DNA of 64,000 nucleotides from contig CM038714.1 of the NCBI GenBank assembly GCA_021613375.1, positions 42,481,123 through 42,545,122 on the forward strand, written 5' to 3'. Position 1 is the first letter of the stretch. Each line of letters starts with the position of its first letter. The position numbers were made by a program, and so were the translations under genes. This document shows positions 22,360-32,484 of this stretch, one piece after another. The DNA is from Megaleporinus macrocephalus. Lineage: Eukaryota; Chordata; Actinopteri; Characiformes; Anostomidae. Below the pieces are notes generated by a model. It was not told the DNA's origin and ran no database searches. It saw only the letters and a program-made list of their open reading frames with translations.

Positions 22360-22930
22360 AGTTCAGATATTTCAGTTACACCCATTGCTAACAGATGGAT
22401 AAAATCAAGCACATAGCCACGCAGTCAGACAAACATGCCACCTTTTCTCTAACTGTCACCTACTAAGTCAGCTACTAGGTACTAGACTGGAGCCAGTACC
22501 CACTGCTCGAGCGGTAGAGTAGTAGGTAGCTTCAGTACGGGAGTTTTTAGGAGTTTTTAGAGGCACCTCAGATCCACCAACTCACCAAGGTCTTATGATG
22601 CAACACATCAGACCACCTCTGTAAACGTCCAGCTATTTATTAAAAAATTTATTAAAAGACATCAAATTAGATACTAAAGGCCCATTCCTGCTTCAGTACA
22701 ACTGGGTCCCTGTGCACGAAGTAAGCTCCATAAAGACAGGGTTTGATTAGTGGCCTGCACAGAGCCTTGATCTCAACCCCACTTAAGACCTTTGCGGTAA
22801 ATTACATTTATTGTGAGCCAGGCCTACTAGTCCACTGTCAGGGCCTGATCTCGCCAAAGCTCTTTTCACTGCATGGACACAATTTCCCTCAGACACAGCC
22901 CAGAGTCACATTTCCTTAGTTAATGTGTAC
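22360..22930 (+). pseudogene. Tc1-like transposon relic split by another repeat
   Basis: Left part (22360-22460) has AAAATCAAGCACATAGCCAC, like the leader of a common fish Tc1-like family. Right part (22690-22930) encodes traces of the catalytic C-terminus: GPFLLQYNWVPVHEVSSIKT, where the second catalytic Asp would be expected around the Asn, then SLDLNPT where the third-motif SPDLNPIE belongs. Between them sits the MITE-like copy at 22480-22680. Most of the transposase middle is missing, so insertion and deletion both occurred. Confidence 0.7.
22480..22680 (+). repeat. Second copy of the 20.0-kb MITE interior
   Basis: Shares ACTAGACTGGAGCCAGTACC, AGAGTAGTAGGTAGCTTCAG and CAACACATCAGACCACCTCT with 20041-20231, with few substitutions and a short tandem duplication of GGAGTTTTTA. 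It lacks the inverted right end, so it is truncated. Confidence 0.8.
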
Positions 22931-23406
22931 AGGTTTGTCTTTTTTAATCATTAGCCAGCATTTATATGAGGAGCATTCCAGAGTACGGTGGTGATCTATA
23001 TCTCTATATCTCCATTGATCATCAACCTACCCCTTTTCTGCATGTTCATCCACTAGTTTATGATGAAAATCACAGGTCTATAAAGCCTGAAAGCCTGAAA
23101 TAGACTGTGTTCGTTCTTTAGTCAGCATTCCTCTGCTCCTGTTAGAGGCCTGTCAAAGCTCATTAGTGAATAATGCAAACTCACACATCCCCTGCAAGTG
23201 CCTGTCTATTTAACAGTGGAAGAACAAAAGCAGACTGAATCCTGCTCTGGTTACTGCACTTGTAATTTTGTCAGCTTTTCTGTTTTCACAGGAACGTCAC
23301 ATGCTGTGAATAATGAAGGAGTAATTGTTAGGGTGATAGGAATTGGTTAATTTAAGCCCAAAGTGAGGATTGTCCAATATAAATATACCCTGTTTTTTCC
23401 AGTCCA
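22931..23406. other. Unassigned sequence
   Basis: No recognised gene or repeat. Balanced to AT-rich composition. Confidence 0.4.
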
Positions 23407-23414
23407 GCCGAGGA

Positions 23415-23972
23415 CAGTGTTAATTTCGAATCTTTTTTTCATGATGAAAACGAGACGATAACTAAATAAAATCTACAGAAAAGATAAAAACTATGACGAA
23501 ATTGATTGACACTTTAGTCAACGAATAAAATCAAGACAAACATGTTTGGCAGCGCGACATCCAATCAGAACTGATTTAGTTTTGTGAAAGGCGGGGACAG
23601 ATTAGAAAAACATCCAAACGTAATTACTTCGGCGTATATGGAGAGGCGGGACAAGCCGAGTAGCCGTCAATCAAACGCACACTTACATAAATTTGGTTTG
23701 AATCCATAACTGGTTAATAAATGTTTAATTTTGTGTAAGTATATATAATGACTTAAATAATTGAAGGGAACTGAAGAAAAAGCATTACATTTTACACCCT
23801 TTATATTTTAGTCGACTGAATCGACTGTAGATTTAGTCTAGACTATATTCTTATGGTAATTAGTCGACTAAAAACAATTCAGATGACTAAATTATGACTA
23901 AAACTAAGTGACATTTTAGTTAAAAGTCTACGACTAGGACTAAATCAAAATTTGCTATCAAAATTAACACTG
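23415..23972. mobile_element. Non-autonomous hAT element, 558 bp
   Basis: Left end CAGTGTTAATTTCGA matches the reverse complement of the right end (CAGTGTTAATTTTGATAGC), and CAGTG is a typical hAT end. Flanking 8-base duplications are GCCGAGGA (23407-23414) and GCTGAGGA (23973-23980), 7 of 8 alike. The interior carries repeated ACTAAA/TAGTCGACTAAA motifs near the right end, as in widespread fish hAT repeats. No transposase frame. Confidence 0.85.
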
Positions 23973-24089
23973 GCTGAGGAGACATGATTTCAGTCTTTAG
24001 CATGTAGTTATCTAGCGTCCCCACTCTTTAAGAAGAGCCACACTAGATCACTAGATTTGATGAATGATGTTAATAATGGCAAATAGAGT

Positions 24090-24260
24090 TTGGCATTAGA
24101 GTTTGGCGAGAACGACCTGGGTTTGATTCCCCAGCCAGGTGACCAGGCCTGTGTAGAGTTTGCATGTTCTCTTTGTGGCCCCTAGGTGGGTGAACGTGTA
24201 TGTCTATGTCTGTGCGTCTACACTGTGATGGACTAGCAACCTCAGTGATGTTGATGTCTA
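24090..24260 (+). mobile_element. Partial DANA-like SINE
   Basis: Retains a B box (GGTTTGATTCC near 24120), then GTAGAGTTTGCATGTTCTCT, and the body block GTGATGGACTAGCAACCTCA. The A-box region and tail are missing. More diverged than the copy at 4455-4761. Confidence 0.65.
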
Positions 24261-25088
24261 GGCTCTGGGGTGGTTAGTTCACTTTTCAGATAACACCAAC
24301 AGCTTCTTTGTTTGAGCAGCAGGTTTTCTTTCCATGTCTTAGTAATAGCTAAGTTTCCTAAGAGTGAAAGGATGTACAGAAACACTGATCTGAAGAAAAA
24401 ATGGAGTTGATTTTCTCTTCTTTTTCAAAGATTTAAGCTTTAAGTGCTGAACCTCCTCAGAAAGATCTCCCAAATGAATAATTAGCTGTTAATGACTATC
24501 AACTAGGTTCAGTATATACATATTTACACATATAGTAAATGGTAAAAGAACACAAATTAAGTTATTCTTAGAAATTATAGAATTTTGCTCCATGTTATTC
24601 CACCTATCATAAATTATTGACCATGCTGTAAAATGCAGTGATGCATCGCCCCCTTCTGGTCAGTCTGATTAGTTTCAGTTGCATGAAGAAGATATGAGGC
24701 ATTTGTCTCCTATGAGGCAAAGTTCCTTTATGGCTTTTTTATACATAAAGAAGAAATAAAGCAAATCTCAGTGTTGTATTAATTGGATGGCTGATTCTAG
24801 AATCTCTAAAACCTTCTTAAGCCTCTCATAAAGAGATTATCTTGAGCTTTTTTTATAATAAATACTAAAATAATGAAAGAATATTATTATTATTCATTGT
24901 AGTTCTGGAAACTCATTAGTAAAATTAAATATCTGTTAGATGTTTCTTCTTAATGACCCATTAAAGAGTTAATATTTTAATATGTGAAAAAGATCAACAG
25001 AAGAACAAATTATAAAGCATGTTTGCCATGTTGGCCACTAATCTCAACGCAAGCCAGTTCCTCATTTATTTCTTGCAGCAGAACAGCT
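24261..25088. other. Unassigned AT-rich stretch
   Basis: No gene. A CGCCCCCTTCTGGTCAGTCT patch near 24647 resembles the C-rich CTGGTC motif common in fish repeats, but too little surrounds it to name an element. Confidence 0.4.
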
Positions 25089-25490
25089 TTAACCCTTTGA
25101 TGCACAAGCTAAGTGACTCCCTTCTTATGCACAACATGGGTCAAACTTGACCTGTATTCATTTTCTATGTGGTATTGCTGAGTATCTCTTTTATATATCT
25201 ATTGAAATTTTATTTGATTAATAATGTTCCAAGGTTTGACTATCTTAAATCATTATTTTAATTCTTATTTATTTCCCTCATGGACAAAAAATGTAGTTTT
25301 TGTATTTGTGTTCCTGACTGCAAATGTTTACAAATGTCAATAGTTCCTTTCAAATTCCATAGTGAATACATAAGGGTCAATTCTGATATTTTATTAGAAA
25401 AGTAAAATGAATAAAACTAAAGGATCTGTGATGAGGAAATTAAGGAATTTATAGAAGCTTGAATGATGAAATTGTGCATCAAAGGGTTAA
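25089..25490. mobile_element. piggyBac-type MITE, 394 bp, with TTAA duplications
   Basis: The element spans 25093-25486. It begins CCCTTTGATGCACAA and ends TTGTGCATCAAAGGG, a perfect 15-base inverted repeat. TTAA lies on both sides (25089-25092, 25487-25490). TTAA target duplication and ends starting CCC are diagnostic of the piggyBac superfamily. The interior is AT-rich, has no transposase, and repeats ATGCACAA subterminally near 25128. A diverged relative without ends lies at 58031-58425. Confidence 0.88.
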
Positions 25491-25501
25491 ACACCACAGA
25501 A

Positions 25502-25998
25502 TGTCACGGATTGCAAACATCGACAACTTTACTAGATGTCTCTTCCTTCCAGTTGACGATGGCGATCAATCAATAACTGAAATAACTATTTATACTAAAC
25601 TACAAAATACACACTCATAAAAAACAACCATACAGGGACATACATGCGTTCTGTTTACCTTTCATGTCTCTGCCCTCCACCTGACTTGTATCTGTAACCC
25701 CTCCTGTTTCCAGGTGTCTCGTATTCCCTGTCTTGTTAAATCCTCTTTGTTTGCTACCTTATATTATCGCTCATTGTTGGCATGTCTTCCATGTTTTGCC
25801 TGGTTTTGTTTCTTTGCCTGTCCGTTCCCCGTTTATCATCTGTCTCTTTGTTTACCCCTCGTTTTCTTTGTTAGCTCAGTTGTGGTTTTGTGTTTAGTGT
25901 TTTGTTTCTGTTTTCGTTTGTCATTTTAGTTTGCGTTTGTGTCTGCCCTTCATCTGCCCTGCCTCGTTTGCTCCAGCTTCTGCCAGTCCCCCATGACA
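25502..25998 (+). mobile_element. Possible solo LTR, TGTCACG...CCATGACA
   Basis: About 497 bases with short inverted ends TGTCA/TGACA, strongly T/C-rich in its second half (CTTTGTTTACCCCTCGTTTT and many TTTGTTT runs). This is the texture of fish Gypsy LTRs. No matching direct duplication is seen next to it, and no internal LTR-element genes. The 71-codon plus frame is a by-product of the pyrimidine-rich tract. Confidence 0.4.
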
Positions 25999-26840
25999 GT
26001 AACATAGACAGGAGGGATGTACATAGAAACTCTGTAGACAATTTAATATAGGCAGGTTAATCTGAGAAGATATATATATTTAAAGGGACTTATTGTTATT
26101 GTCCGTAGCAACGATGCTTATTAAAAGATGCAGAGAAAATGAGACCCCAGACATGGAGACACCTCTGAAAAAGTCTAATCAAGTCTCAAATCAAGAAAAA
26201 ATGGGAACTGTATGGTGTGTACACATAAAATACTACTACAATTAAAGGATGTTTATGAAATATGTATTTTTCTTTTTCTGTGAGGATATTGGTTTCACTC
26301 TGTCTGCACACATGACAGCTCTGAGATATCACTTTAACCCTTGAATTAGATTCACTATAAGTCGATATGCAATATTAAAGACCTTTCAAGGGATACCATG
26401 GTGCCTAGATATCCACCTTGTATCTTTGGCTAGAGGCGGGAGGGCCAGAACTAGAGTTTTTCAGGGGTCCAGCCATGTGTTTGTGCGAGCCTGCTTGTAT
26501 TTAATGGAAGAGAAAATAAAATCAATGAAGGGGTAGCCTCTGACTTTTGCATGGTTCTGTTTCTCTATTTTCCTGTTGGTTTCACCTACATAATAACATT
26601 AATTTCAAATATGTATATACATTTATTAGAAACTAGAGAAAGAGCATTAGAAACAAATTCAAATAGCTCTGTTGGGGAAAGAAAACCAAATAAGTAAAGA
26701 AAGATAAAAAGAAATAAGTAAATAAATTAATAAATTCTGTTAATAGTACTCTACGGTTGCTGTGAAGCTCTTATATTCCTATTCCCTCCTTGGCCTTATC
26801 TGTACTTTGCTGACATTTATTAATAAAGGTCTCCGTTCCA
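25999..26840. other. Unassigned stretch with a Tc1-derivative terminus
   Basis: GAAGGGGTAGCCTCTGACTT followed by TTGCATGG at 26525-26555 is a decayed terminus of the GACCACCC-type family. The rest is AT-rich with short (AAAT)-like runs near 26700. No gene. Confidence 0.4.
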
Positions 26841-27290
26841 GCTGCAAGTTGCTGAAAATCTCATTATGTCGGCTGTTCATTTAGTTCACAATGGGGGATC
26901 ATGGAGACTTTATGTGAACTTTCAGAGAAATGTTTCCCTTTTTCTCATCTGCACCAGGCGTGATACCAGTATGGGCTATTTCATATTTATTAAAAACTGG
27001 CAGAAATTAATGGGCTCTATCACCTTTTTAAAAACTGGGGTTACATTCTGCTTAAGCTGTTTCCATTTATTATTGTTGGTAAAGTATCTGCAGAGGAATT
27101 CAGCGATGGGATGTGGTGAAGTTGTGGTCGGAGAGAATGGAATGCAAGTAAAGGAGACTTTGTGCCCTGCAAAATGCCAGGCTGGACATTTTAATTACAG
27201 GAGAGTAAAGCAGCACGCCTCCATCAACACTGTTTACATCTGCACAGAACATCATCATAGGCTTCAAGATAAATCTCAGCTGTCGTAAAA
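26841..27290. other. Single-copy island, possibly conserved non-coding
   Basis: About 450 bases free of simple repeats, open on the plus strand for 140 codons from 26866 to 27288 (start MSAVHLVHNGGSW). Many codons are rare-looking, and I recognise no domain, signal peptide or splice layout. A non-coding element with an accidental long frame is my preferred reading. A single-exon gene or a terminal exon cannot be excluded. Confidence 0.3.
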
Positions 27291-27635
27291 ACCAGTGTAA
27301 CCAATGTAACAATGTCCCACTAACTTATCCACCATCTTCTCAACATCTGATTTCAGTGTGTACTTTGAATTTGGATGACATCCACCAACATCTGGTGAAA
27401 CAACAGGGCAAAAACATATTTGACCCTTTCTTTTTTTTAATAATTACTTTTGAGTTTCAGGCTGACCTAGAGTTTTTCTTTCTTTTACCTTGCTTAGCTA
27501 CGATTTTATATTCTTCTGATGGGAGCTAACAAAGTCCAGCAGAAACATACATGACAAATACAAGTGACACAATTAGACAGGACATTAAAACAATATTCAT
27601 GAACTGGGGTCCCACAGAAATATTCAAAGATTAAA
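27291..27635. other. Unassigned AT-rich sequence
   Basis: No recognised features; poly-T tract near 27430. Confidence 0.4.
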
Positions 27636-27930
27636 ATTTGAATGTGTAGGTGTGCAGTAATGGTTAAGCAGTATGTGATCAGGCTGTATCAGTCCACTCA
27701 GCAGTCTGAATGCCTCAGAGAGGAAGCTGTTGCAGAGTCTGGTGGTGATAGAATGGATGCTCCAGTACTGTCTGCCAGATGGCAGGAGGGCGAGGAGTCT
27801 GGAGGGCTGGCAGCCTTGCAGATGTTGCATTTATGGCAGGAGGTGTCGAAGGTGATCTTCTCAGCTGTCCTCACGATCCGCTGTCCTGTAGTTTGAGACG
27901 GTGCAGGAGACTAGACGAGGCTTTCCAGTC
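27636..27930 (-). pseudogene. LINE 3' end (L2/Rex1-like), minus strand
   Basis: Minus-strand text gives CHKCNICKAASPPDSSPSC in one frame and LLALLPSGRQYWSIHSITTR then LSEAFRLLSG in the next. These correspond to the C-terminal region of fish L2/Rex1/CR1-type ORF2 proteins, where LPSGRRYRSI and NSFFPRAIRLLN are standard. Frameshifts split it. The reverse transcriptase is absent, as expected for a 5'-truncated insertion. It directly abuts a Tc1 relic at 27931. Confidence 0.65.
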
Positions 27931-28190
27931 CTCCCCTGTAGAATGTAGTGAGAATAGAAGTGGGAGGTTTGCTCTCTTCATTCTCTTCATGGCCTCGCAA
28001 TGTCAAAATCCTCCATGGGTCTTCAATGGGACTCATGTCAGGAGATGGCTGGGCAAGAAACCAGGATTCAACTGTTTTGGCTGTATGTTTGGGATTGTTT
28101 TCTCCTTTTAATGTCTGGTGAAATGAAATTCTCCTCTGATATGACCCTGGTACATCCCTCCATTCTTCACTGAACATCATAGAAGCAGCT
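27931..28190 (-). pseudogene. Tc1-like transposase C-terminal fragment, minus strand
   Basis: In an open minus frame the text NNPKHTAKTVESWFLAQ and SPDMSPIEDPWRIL covers the second and third catalytic motifs of Tc1-like transposases (usually NDPKHT and SPDLNPIE.LW). The Asp of NDPKHT is Asn here, so even a full-length version would have lacked a metal-binding residue. N-terminal domain and terminal repeats are absent. Confidence 0.8.
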
Positions 28191-28204
28191 CCATATCATG
28201 ATGC

Positions 28205-28345
28205 TCCCACCTTTATGCTCTATGCAGGGTGGCACTGTTGTTTGATTGCCAACACTGTTGACTTGCAGCAAGAAGGCCCTGGGTTCCATTCCCTGGCTGG
28301 GCAAGTAGAGTTTGCATGTTCTCTCCCTGTTTGTATGGTTTCCAC
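28205..28345 (+). mobile_element. Partial DANA-like SINE head
   Basis: GGTGGCACTGTTGTTTGATT corresponds to the tRNA-like start. The B-box variant GGTTCCATTCC lies near 28283, followed by AGAGTTTGCATGTTCTCTCC. The body breaks off after TGGTTTCCACTGGGTG. Confidence 0.65.
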
Positions 28346-29255
28346 TGGGTGTGATTCGTTACTGTATTGTAAGTCAGTACAATGGACTCATTGTTTATTC
28401 TGGGAGGAAGTAACCCCACTGTGTGGAGACTGTGCTTTAGTCTGGCTAGCTCTTACTATGAGAGGAAACCTTGATTTGTGCAGTACATACTTTTTTCTAT
28501 AAATAAAAAGGAATTAATTATGTAACAGTGCTCATAATAAGTAGTAGCAGTCATCTCAGTATTAGTAGCAGTCATCTTTATAGATGAAACTATGTCAAAC
28601 AGTTTCCGAAACCACATAAGAATGTATCACTTTAAGTGAAATTAAGTGAAATTGCTGAAAAGGATCCAAAAGATTGAATTTTAATTTTATATATCAAGAA
28701 ATGAAATAAAGGATGTGCATTGCATTGGTGGTGTTTTGAATGTAGGTCCTTCAATCTATATTTTGTCAGTTGTGTTATTAAAAAATTGGCTATATGAAAT
28801 AAGTCTTTTGTCAAGTGGCGTATTATGACGGCACTGCTGAGAAAAGCAAGCAGTTCCCCAAAAATTCCACAAGGGGGCAAGAGAGATAAAAAAATGATTC
28901 AGCCATCTGAGCTCTGTCTTGACATGCCTAGACACATTAGAATCTGTGTAACTTTACTATGAAGTTTGACTGAGTTCAGTAATTAGAAGTGCTTGTAGAC
29001 AGTATTGTCTATTGCTTTCAGCATTACTGGATCCATTAACTCACAATTAGTCCAAAAGCTGTTGTAAAGTTTAACAACATCCTCAAAACCAGCCAAGTAA
29101 CAGCCTGTGATAGTTAAATTCAATATTTGTACCAATATATAGTCATTCGCGAAGTATTTTCCAAGTATCATTCCATTGCAAACCTCTGCTGAATGTCAGT
29201 TAGTGTGTATCATTGAAACATTTATCCTCCACTCCTTGACAGTTTGGCTAAAACA
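28346..29255. other. Unassigned AT-rich stretch
   Basis: No recognised gene or element. Minus frames at 28632-28880 and 28983-29171 have no known domain. Confidence 0.4.
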
Positions 29256-29259
29256 GATA

Positions 29260-29890
29260 CAGTATCTCACAAAAGTGAGTACACCTCTCACACTTTTGTA
29301 AATATTTTATTATGTCTTTTCATGGGACAACAATGAAGATATGACACTTTGATACAATGTAGTGTAGTCAGTGTACAGCTTGTATAACAGGTTAAGTTGA
29401 TGTGCCCTCAAAATAACTCAACACACAGCCATTAAGTGAGTCCACCCCAAAGTCAAAATGGCCAAATTGTGCCCAAAGTGTGAATAATTTGTGTGGCCAC
29501 CATTATTTTCCAGCACTGCCTTAACTTTCTTGGGCATGGAGTTCACTAGAGCTTTACAGGTTGCCACTGGAATCCTCTTCCACTCCTCCAGAGCGGATCA
29601 GGCTCTACTTCAGTATGTCACAGTACATGTTGGCACTCCCACCACCATGCTTGACTGTAGGCAAGACACACTTGTTATTGTACTGCTCACCTGGTTGCTG
29701 CCGCACACTTGACACCATTTGAACCAGATAAGTTTATCATGGTCTCATCCGACCACAGGACATGGTTCCAGTAATTCATGTCCTTAGTCTGCTTGTCTTC
29801 AGCAAACTGGCTTTCTTGTGCATCATCTTTAGAAGACCATATACTTGCACTTTTTAGTTCTTCAATTGCAGATCCTGTTTCTCTGCACAC
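29260..29890 (-). pseudogene. Tc1-like transposon relic with internal deletions
   Basis: The 3' terminus on the minus strand starts right after a TA (29258-29259) with CAGTATCTCACAAAAGTGAG, a well-known fish Tc1-like end. Moving inward: the family tail, the C-terminal codons (near 29500-29590), then after a deletion GGGSANMYCDIL (29600-29650), and after another NYWNHVLWSDETMINLSGS (29690-29780) with the first catalytic Asp. The second and third catalytic motifs and the DNA-binding domain are lost. The open frame 29687-29890 is the surviving core. Confidence 0.88.
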
Positions 29891-30550
29891 TGTATTATTA
29901 GTTCCCTTTCACCGTGTTCTTCAACAGTCAGAACCCTCACAGAGGCGTTTCCCCTCAAGTGGCCATAGATGTTTTAATAAGAATACAATCATATTTTACT
30001 GAAGTATAGAGAATTTATTTGAAATTGGCAGAATGTTGTGCCATGTTTCCTGGACAGGTACTGTAGTGGGAAGGCCTTCTAATGTTTTGTGTCAAAAAGT
30101 GGCCCTTTAGTATCCATTATAAGACCAAACGGTTGATCACTACTCTTTTTTGGTGCTTTTGCCTTATTGCATTTAGATTTATAAGAGTTTCCCACTCAAA
30201 CTGTAACATACTTATATTGACTTTCCCAAACTACCCAGGTTTTATTTTCTTTAATGTAATATATTCATATATAGCCATCCTACAAATCATTTTATATCAT
30301 ATCTGCTTTTATTCATTAGATTATTTAAAAAACTGACAGCAACAAACAAAGTCTTTGATGTTGCACCATCATCCATGAAAAACTATTTCAACCAGAACAC
30401 CTATACCCCCACCCACAATGCCCACCCTTGTTCGCGGTCTGATCAGAGGACTCTTTGTGTTAGTAAATCCAATAAAACTAAAAGTGATAATCAAGACTGA
30501 GTGTAATAGAATTATTAATATCATACATATTGTAAGAAGTTTGCAACGAA
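29891..30550. other. Unassigned AT-rich stretch
   Basis: No recognised gene or repeat. Confidence 0.4.
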
Positions 30551-30554
30551 GCTT

Positions 30555-30670
30555 CCATATTAGCGCTGTCCAATGAAAAACAAGTATCTTCAAAACTGCA
30601 ACTTTACAGGAAAAAAAACATACATTATTTTTAATGGAAGTCAATGGAACCAGTTTTTTTTTTAAGCTAT
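30555..30670 (-). mobile_element. Copy of the GACCACCC-type Tc1 derivative
   Basis: GCTGTCCAATGAAAAACAAG, AAAACTGCAACTTTACAGGA and GGAAGTCAATGGAACCAG are the reverse complement of blocks in 2820-3110, in matching order. Confidence 0.6.
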
Positions 30671-30689
30671 TTTGGAGCTGTTGACACCG

Positions 30690-30985
30690 GTCGTTGTTTT
30701 TTTCTTCTATTTCTCACAGCGTGTCAAGCTTTTTATTATTTGACCTCTTGAAATTTTGCATTATTATGACTAAATAATGCATTTTCTGATATTTTGTCTC
30801 AGAATATACAAAATAATGGCTTTTCTAAAAAAATATATAACACAAACTTATTTTGTGACAAAATCTCAAAAAAATGTATCATTATTTTGACAGTATCAGT
30901 CATTATTTCAGTGTGCTAAGTCAAAATGTGAACAAGTCACTATTTTAAGATGAGAAGTCACATATTTCACATTTTAAGTCAAAAC
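30690..30985 (+). repeat. Degenerate AT-rich tandem tract
   Basis: Irregular repetition of TCATTATTT, TTTTGACA and AAGTCAAAA-like words over about 300 bases, as in decayed AT-rich fish minisatellites. Confidence 0.4.
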
Positions 30986-31390
30986 GTGGACAGACAGATA
31001 TGCTGCCAGACCGGAGTTGGAAAACTATTACAAACAAAGAACCTGACACAAGCAGTCTTCCTACAGAAAAAGGAATGTAAGCAAAAAAGAAGTTTATTGT
31101 ATGTTAATTTTGAGATTGTACCTGTCATTACTTTTCTAACTAGATAACCCTCTAAATTGGCCAACCCCACAAACATGGCTAAGAACAATCTTGTAGCGCA
31201 GCCTGTTTTAGGAGGTGTACAAACTTTGCATTATCTGCTGTCATGTTCAGAATGAGAACCTTGGTACATTGGACTCTTTGTAGCTTGGCCACTTTTCTTT
31301 GATAAGGTAATGTTTTGAAGACATTGTTACATAATTGAACATGACTTCACTTGAACTTAATATGATGGTGAAGAGGAAGGTAGGAAAGGA
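30986..31390. other. Unassigned sequence
   Basis: Overlapping 65- and 69-codon frames on opposite strands, with no recognised product. No element recognised. Confidence 0.4.
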
Positions 31391-31394
31391 CACC

Positions 31395-31775
31395 TGCTTG
31401 TTCTTAACACATGCTACAGATGAGATATCATCACTGACTTTACATCTTCAAGGTGGACCAATAAGGTAGGAGTGTCTAATAGAGTGGACAGTGGGTGGAT
31501 ACAGTGTTTAAAAACTCCAGGAGCTCTGCTGTGACTGATCCTATCACACCAAGACAACCCACACTTACACACCACCACTACATCAGTGTCAGCACTGGCA
31601 GTACTGAAAATGACCCCGGACACCACAAAGCAGGGTGATGAGCTGGTGGTTCAATGAAGGGTCATGAAAGTTTAAGGACTATAATAGCATTAATAATAGA
31701 TAATTAGAACTACAAGGTGCACCTATATAGTAGGAGGAGCTGATAAAATGGAAACAAAGTGCACCTAATGAAGTG
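31395..31775 (+). repeat. Dispersed fish repeat (GGTAGGAGTGTCTAATAGAG type)
   Basis: Contains AAGGTGGACCAATAAGGTAG, GAGTGTCTAATAGAGTGGAC, AAAAACTCCAGGAGCTCTGC and GGAGCTGATAAAATGG in the order seen in a very common interspersed repeat of otophysan fish. I recognise the family but not its formal class. No coding capacity is evident. Confidence 0.6.
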
Positions 31776-32134
31776 ACTGGCCGGATTATGTTTGTATATA
31801 TGTTGATATATGGCTGGAATATGCATTCCCGGGCAAGAAACAGTTGCTATTTGGGTTAAAATAAGCAAAAACTTAAGATCATTTAATTGGATAATCAGTG
31901 CCGTGATTAATAGGTTTGCGGTGCCTACTTTTAAGCTTAACTGGTGTAGAGAGTAGCCAAGTTTTTAACCAATAAATCAAGCAATGCACCCATAATGCAT
32001 AGTGCCCACTGTACAAGCCTTTGGAGGCAGTGTTATAATCTGTAGTTGCTTCCGTTGGTCAGATATAGATCTAACAATATTAAATGAAGTCAGCAGATTA
32101 CCTGAACGTACTGAGTGACTAGGTTAATCTGGAA
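31776..32134. other. Unassigned AT-rich sequence
   Basis: No recognised features. Confidence 0.4.
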
Positions 32135-32370
32135 TTTAATTTTTTTTTCCTGATGGCACAGACATATTCCAGAATGACTATGCCAAAATTAGTCAGGCTT
32201 AAATAGGAAAACAGTGGTTCAGCGCACATCACAGACTCCTGACCTTAACCCCACTACTGAAAGTCTTTGGGATGTGCTGGAAAAAACTTAACAGAGTGGT
32301 TTGACCCTCCCATGGTACAACATCTTCGACAAACTCTGGACAGACATAAACATTGAATTATTAAATTAAA
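32135..32370 (+). pseudogene. Tc1-like transposase fragment, catalytic C-terminus
   Basis: The plus strand encodes DGTDIFQNDYAKISQA, matching the second-motif region (usually FLDGTGIFQDDNAR), and TPDLNPTTESLWDVLEKT before a stop, matching the third motif SPDLNPIENLW. It belongs to yet another Tc1-like family than those at 5636 and 29260. Upstream domains and ends are not found. Confidence 0.78.
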
Positions 32371-32445
32371 TTATTAAATTAAACAAAATTATTAAAATGT
32401 GCAGCTTTTTCATTTGCATATTTAAAGAATGGACAACTTTATGTG

Positions 32446-32446
<1 letters not shown>

Positions 32447-32481
<35 letters not shown>
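32447..32481 (+). repeat. (AT)17 microsatellite
   Basis: Uninterrupted TA dinucleotides for about 35 bases. Confidence 0.95.

Positions 32482-32484
<3 letters not shown>

Noticed and set aside
25714..25929. 71-codon membrane-like peptide
   Set aside because: Phe/Leu/Cys richness comes from a T/C-rich LTR-like tract, not from a gene.
29687..29890. Active Tc1 transposase
   Set aside because: Only the region around the first catalytic Asp is open. The DNA-binding domain and two catalytic motifs are deleted.
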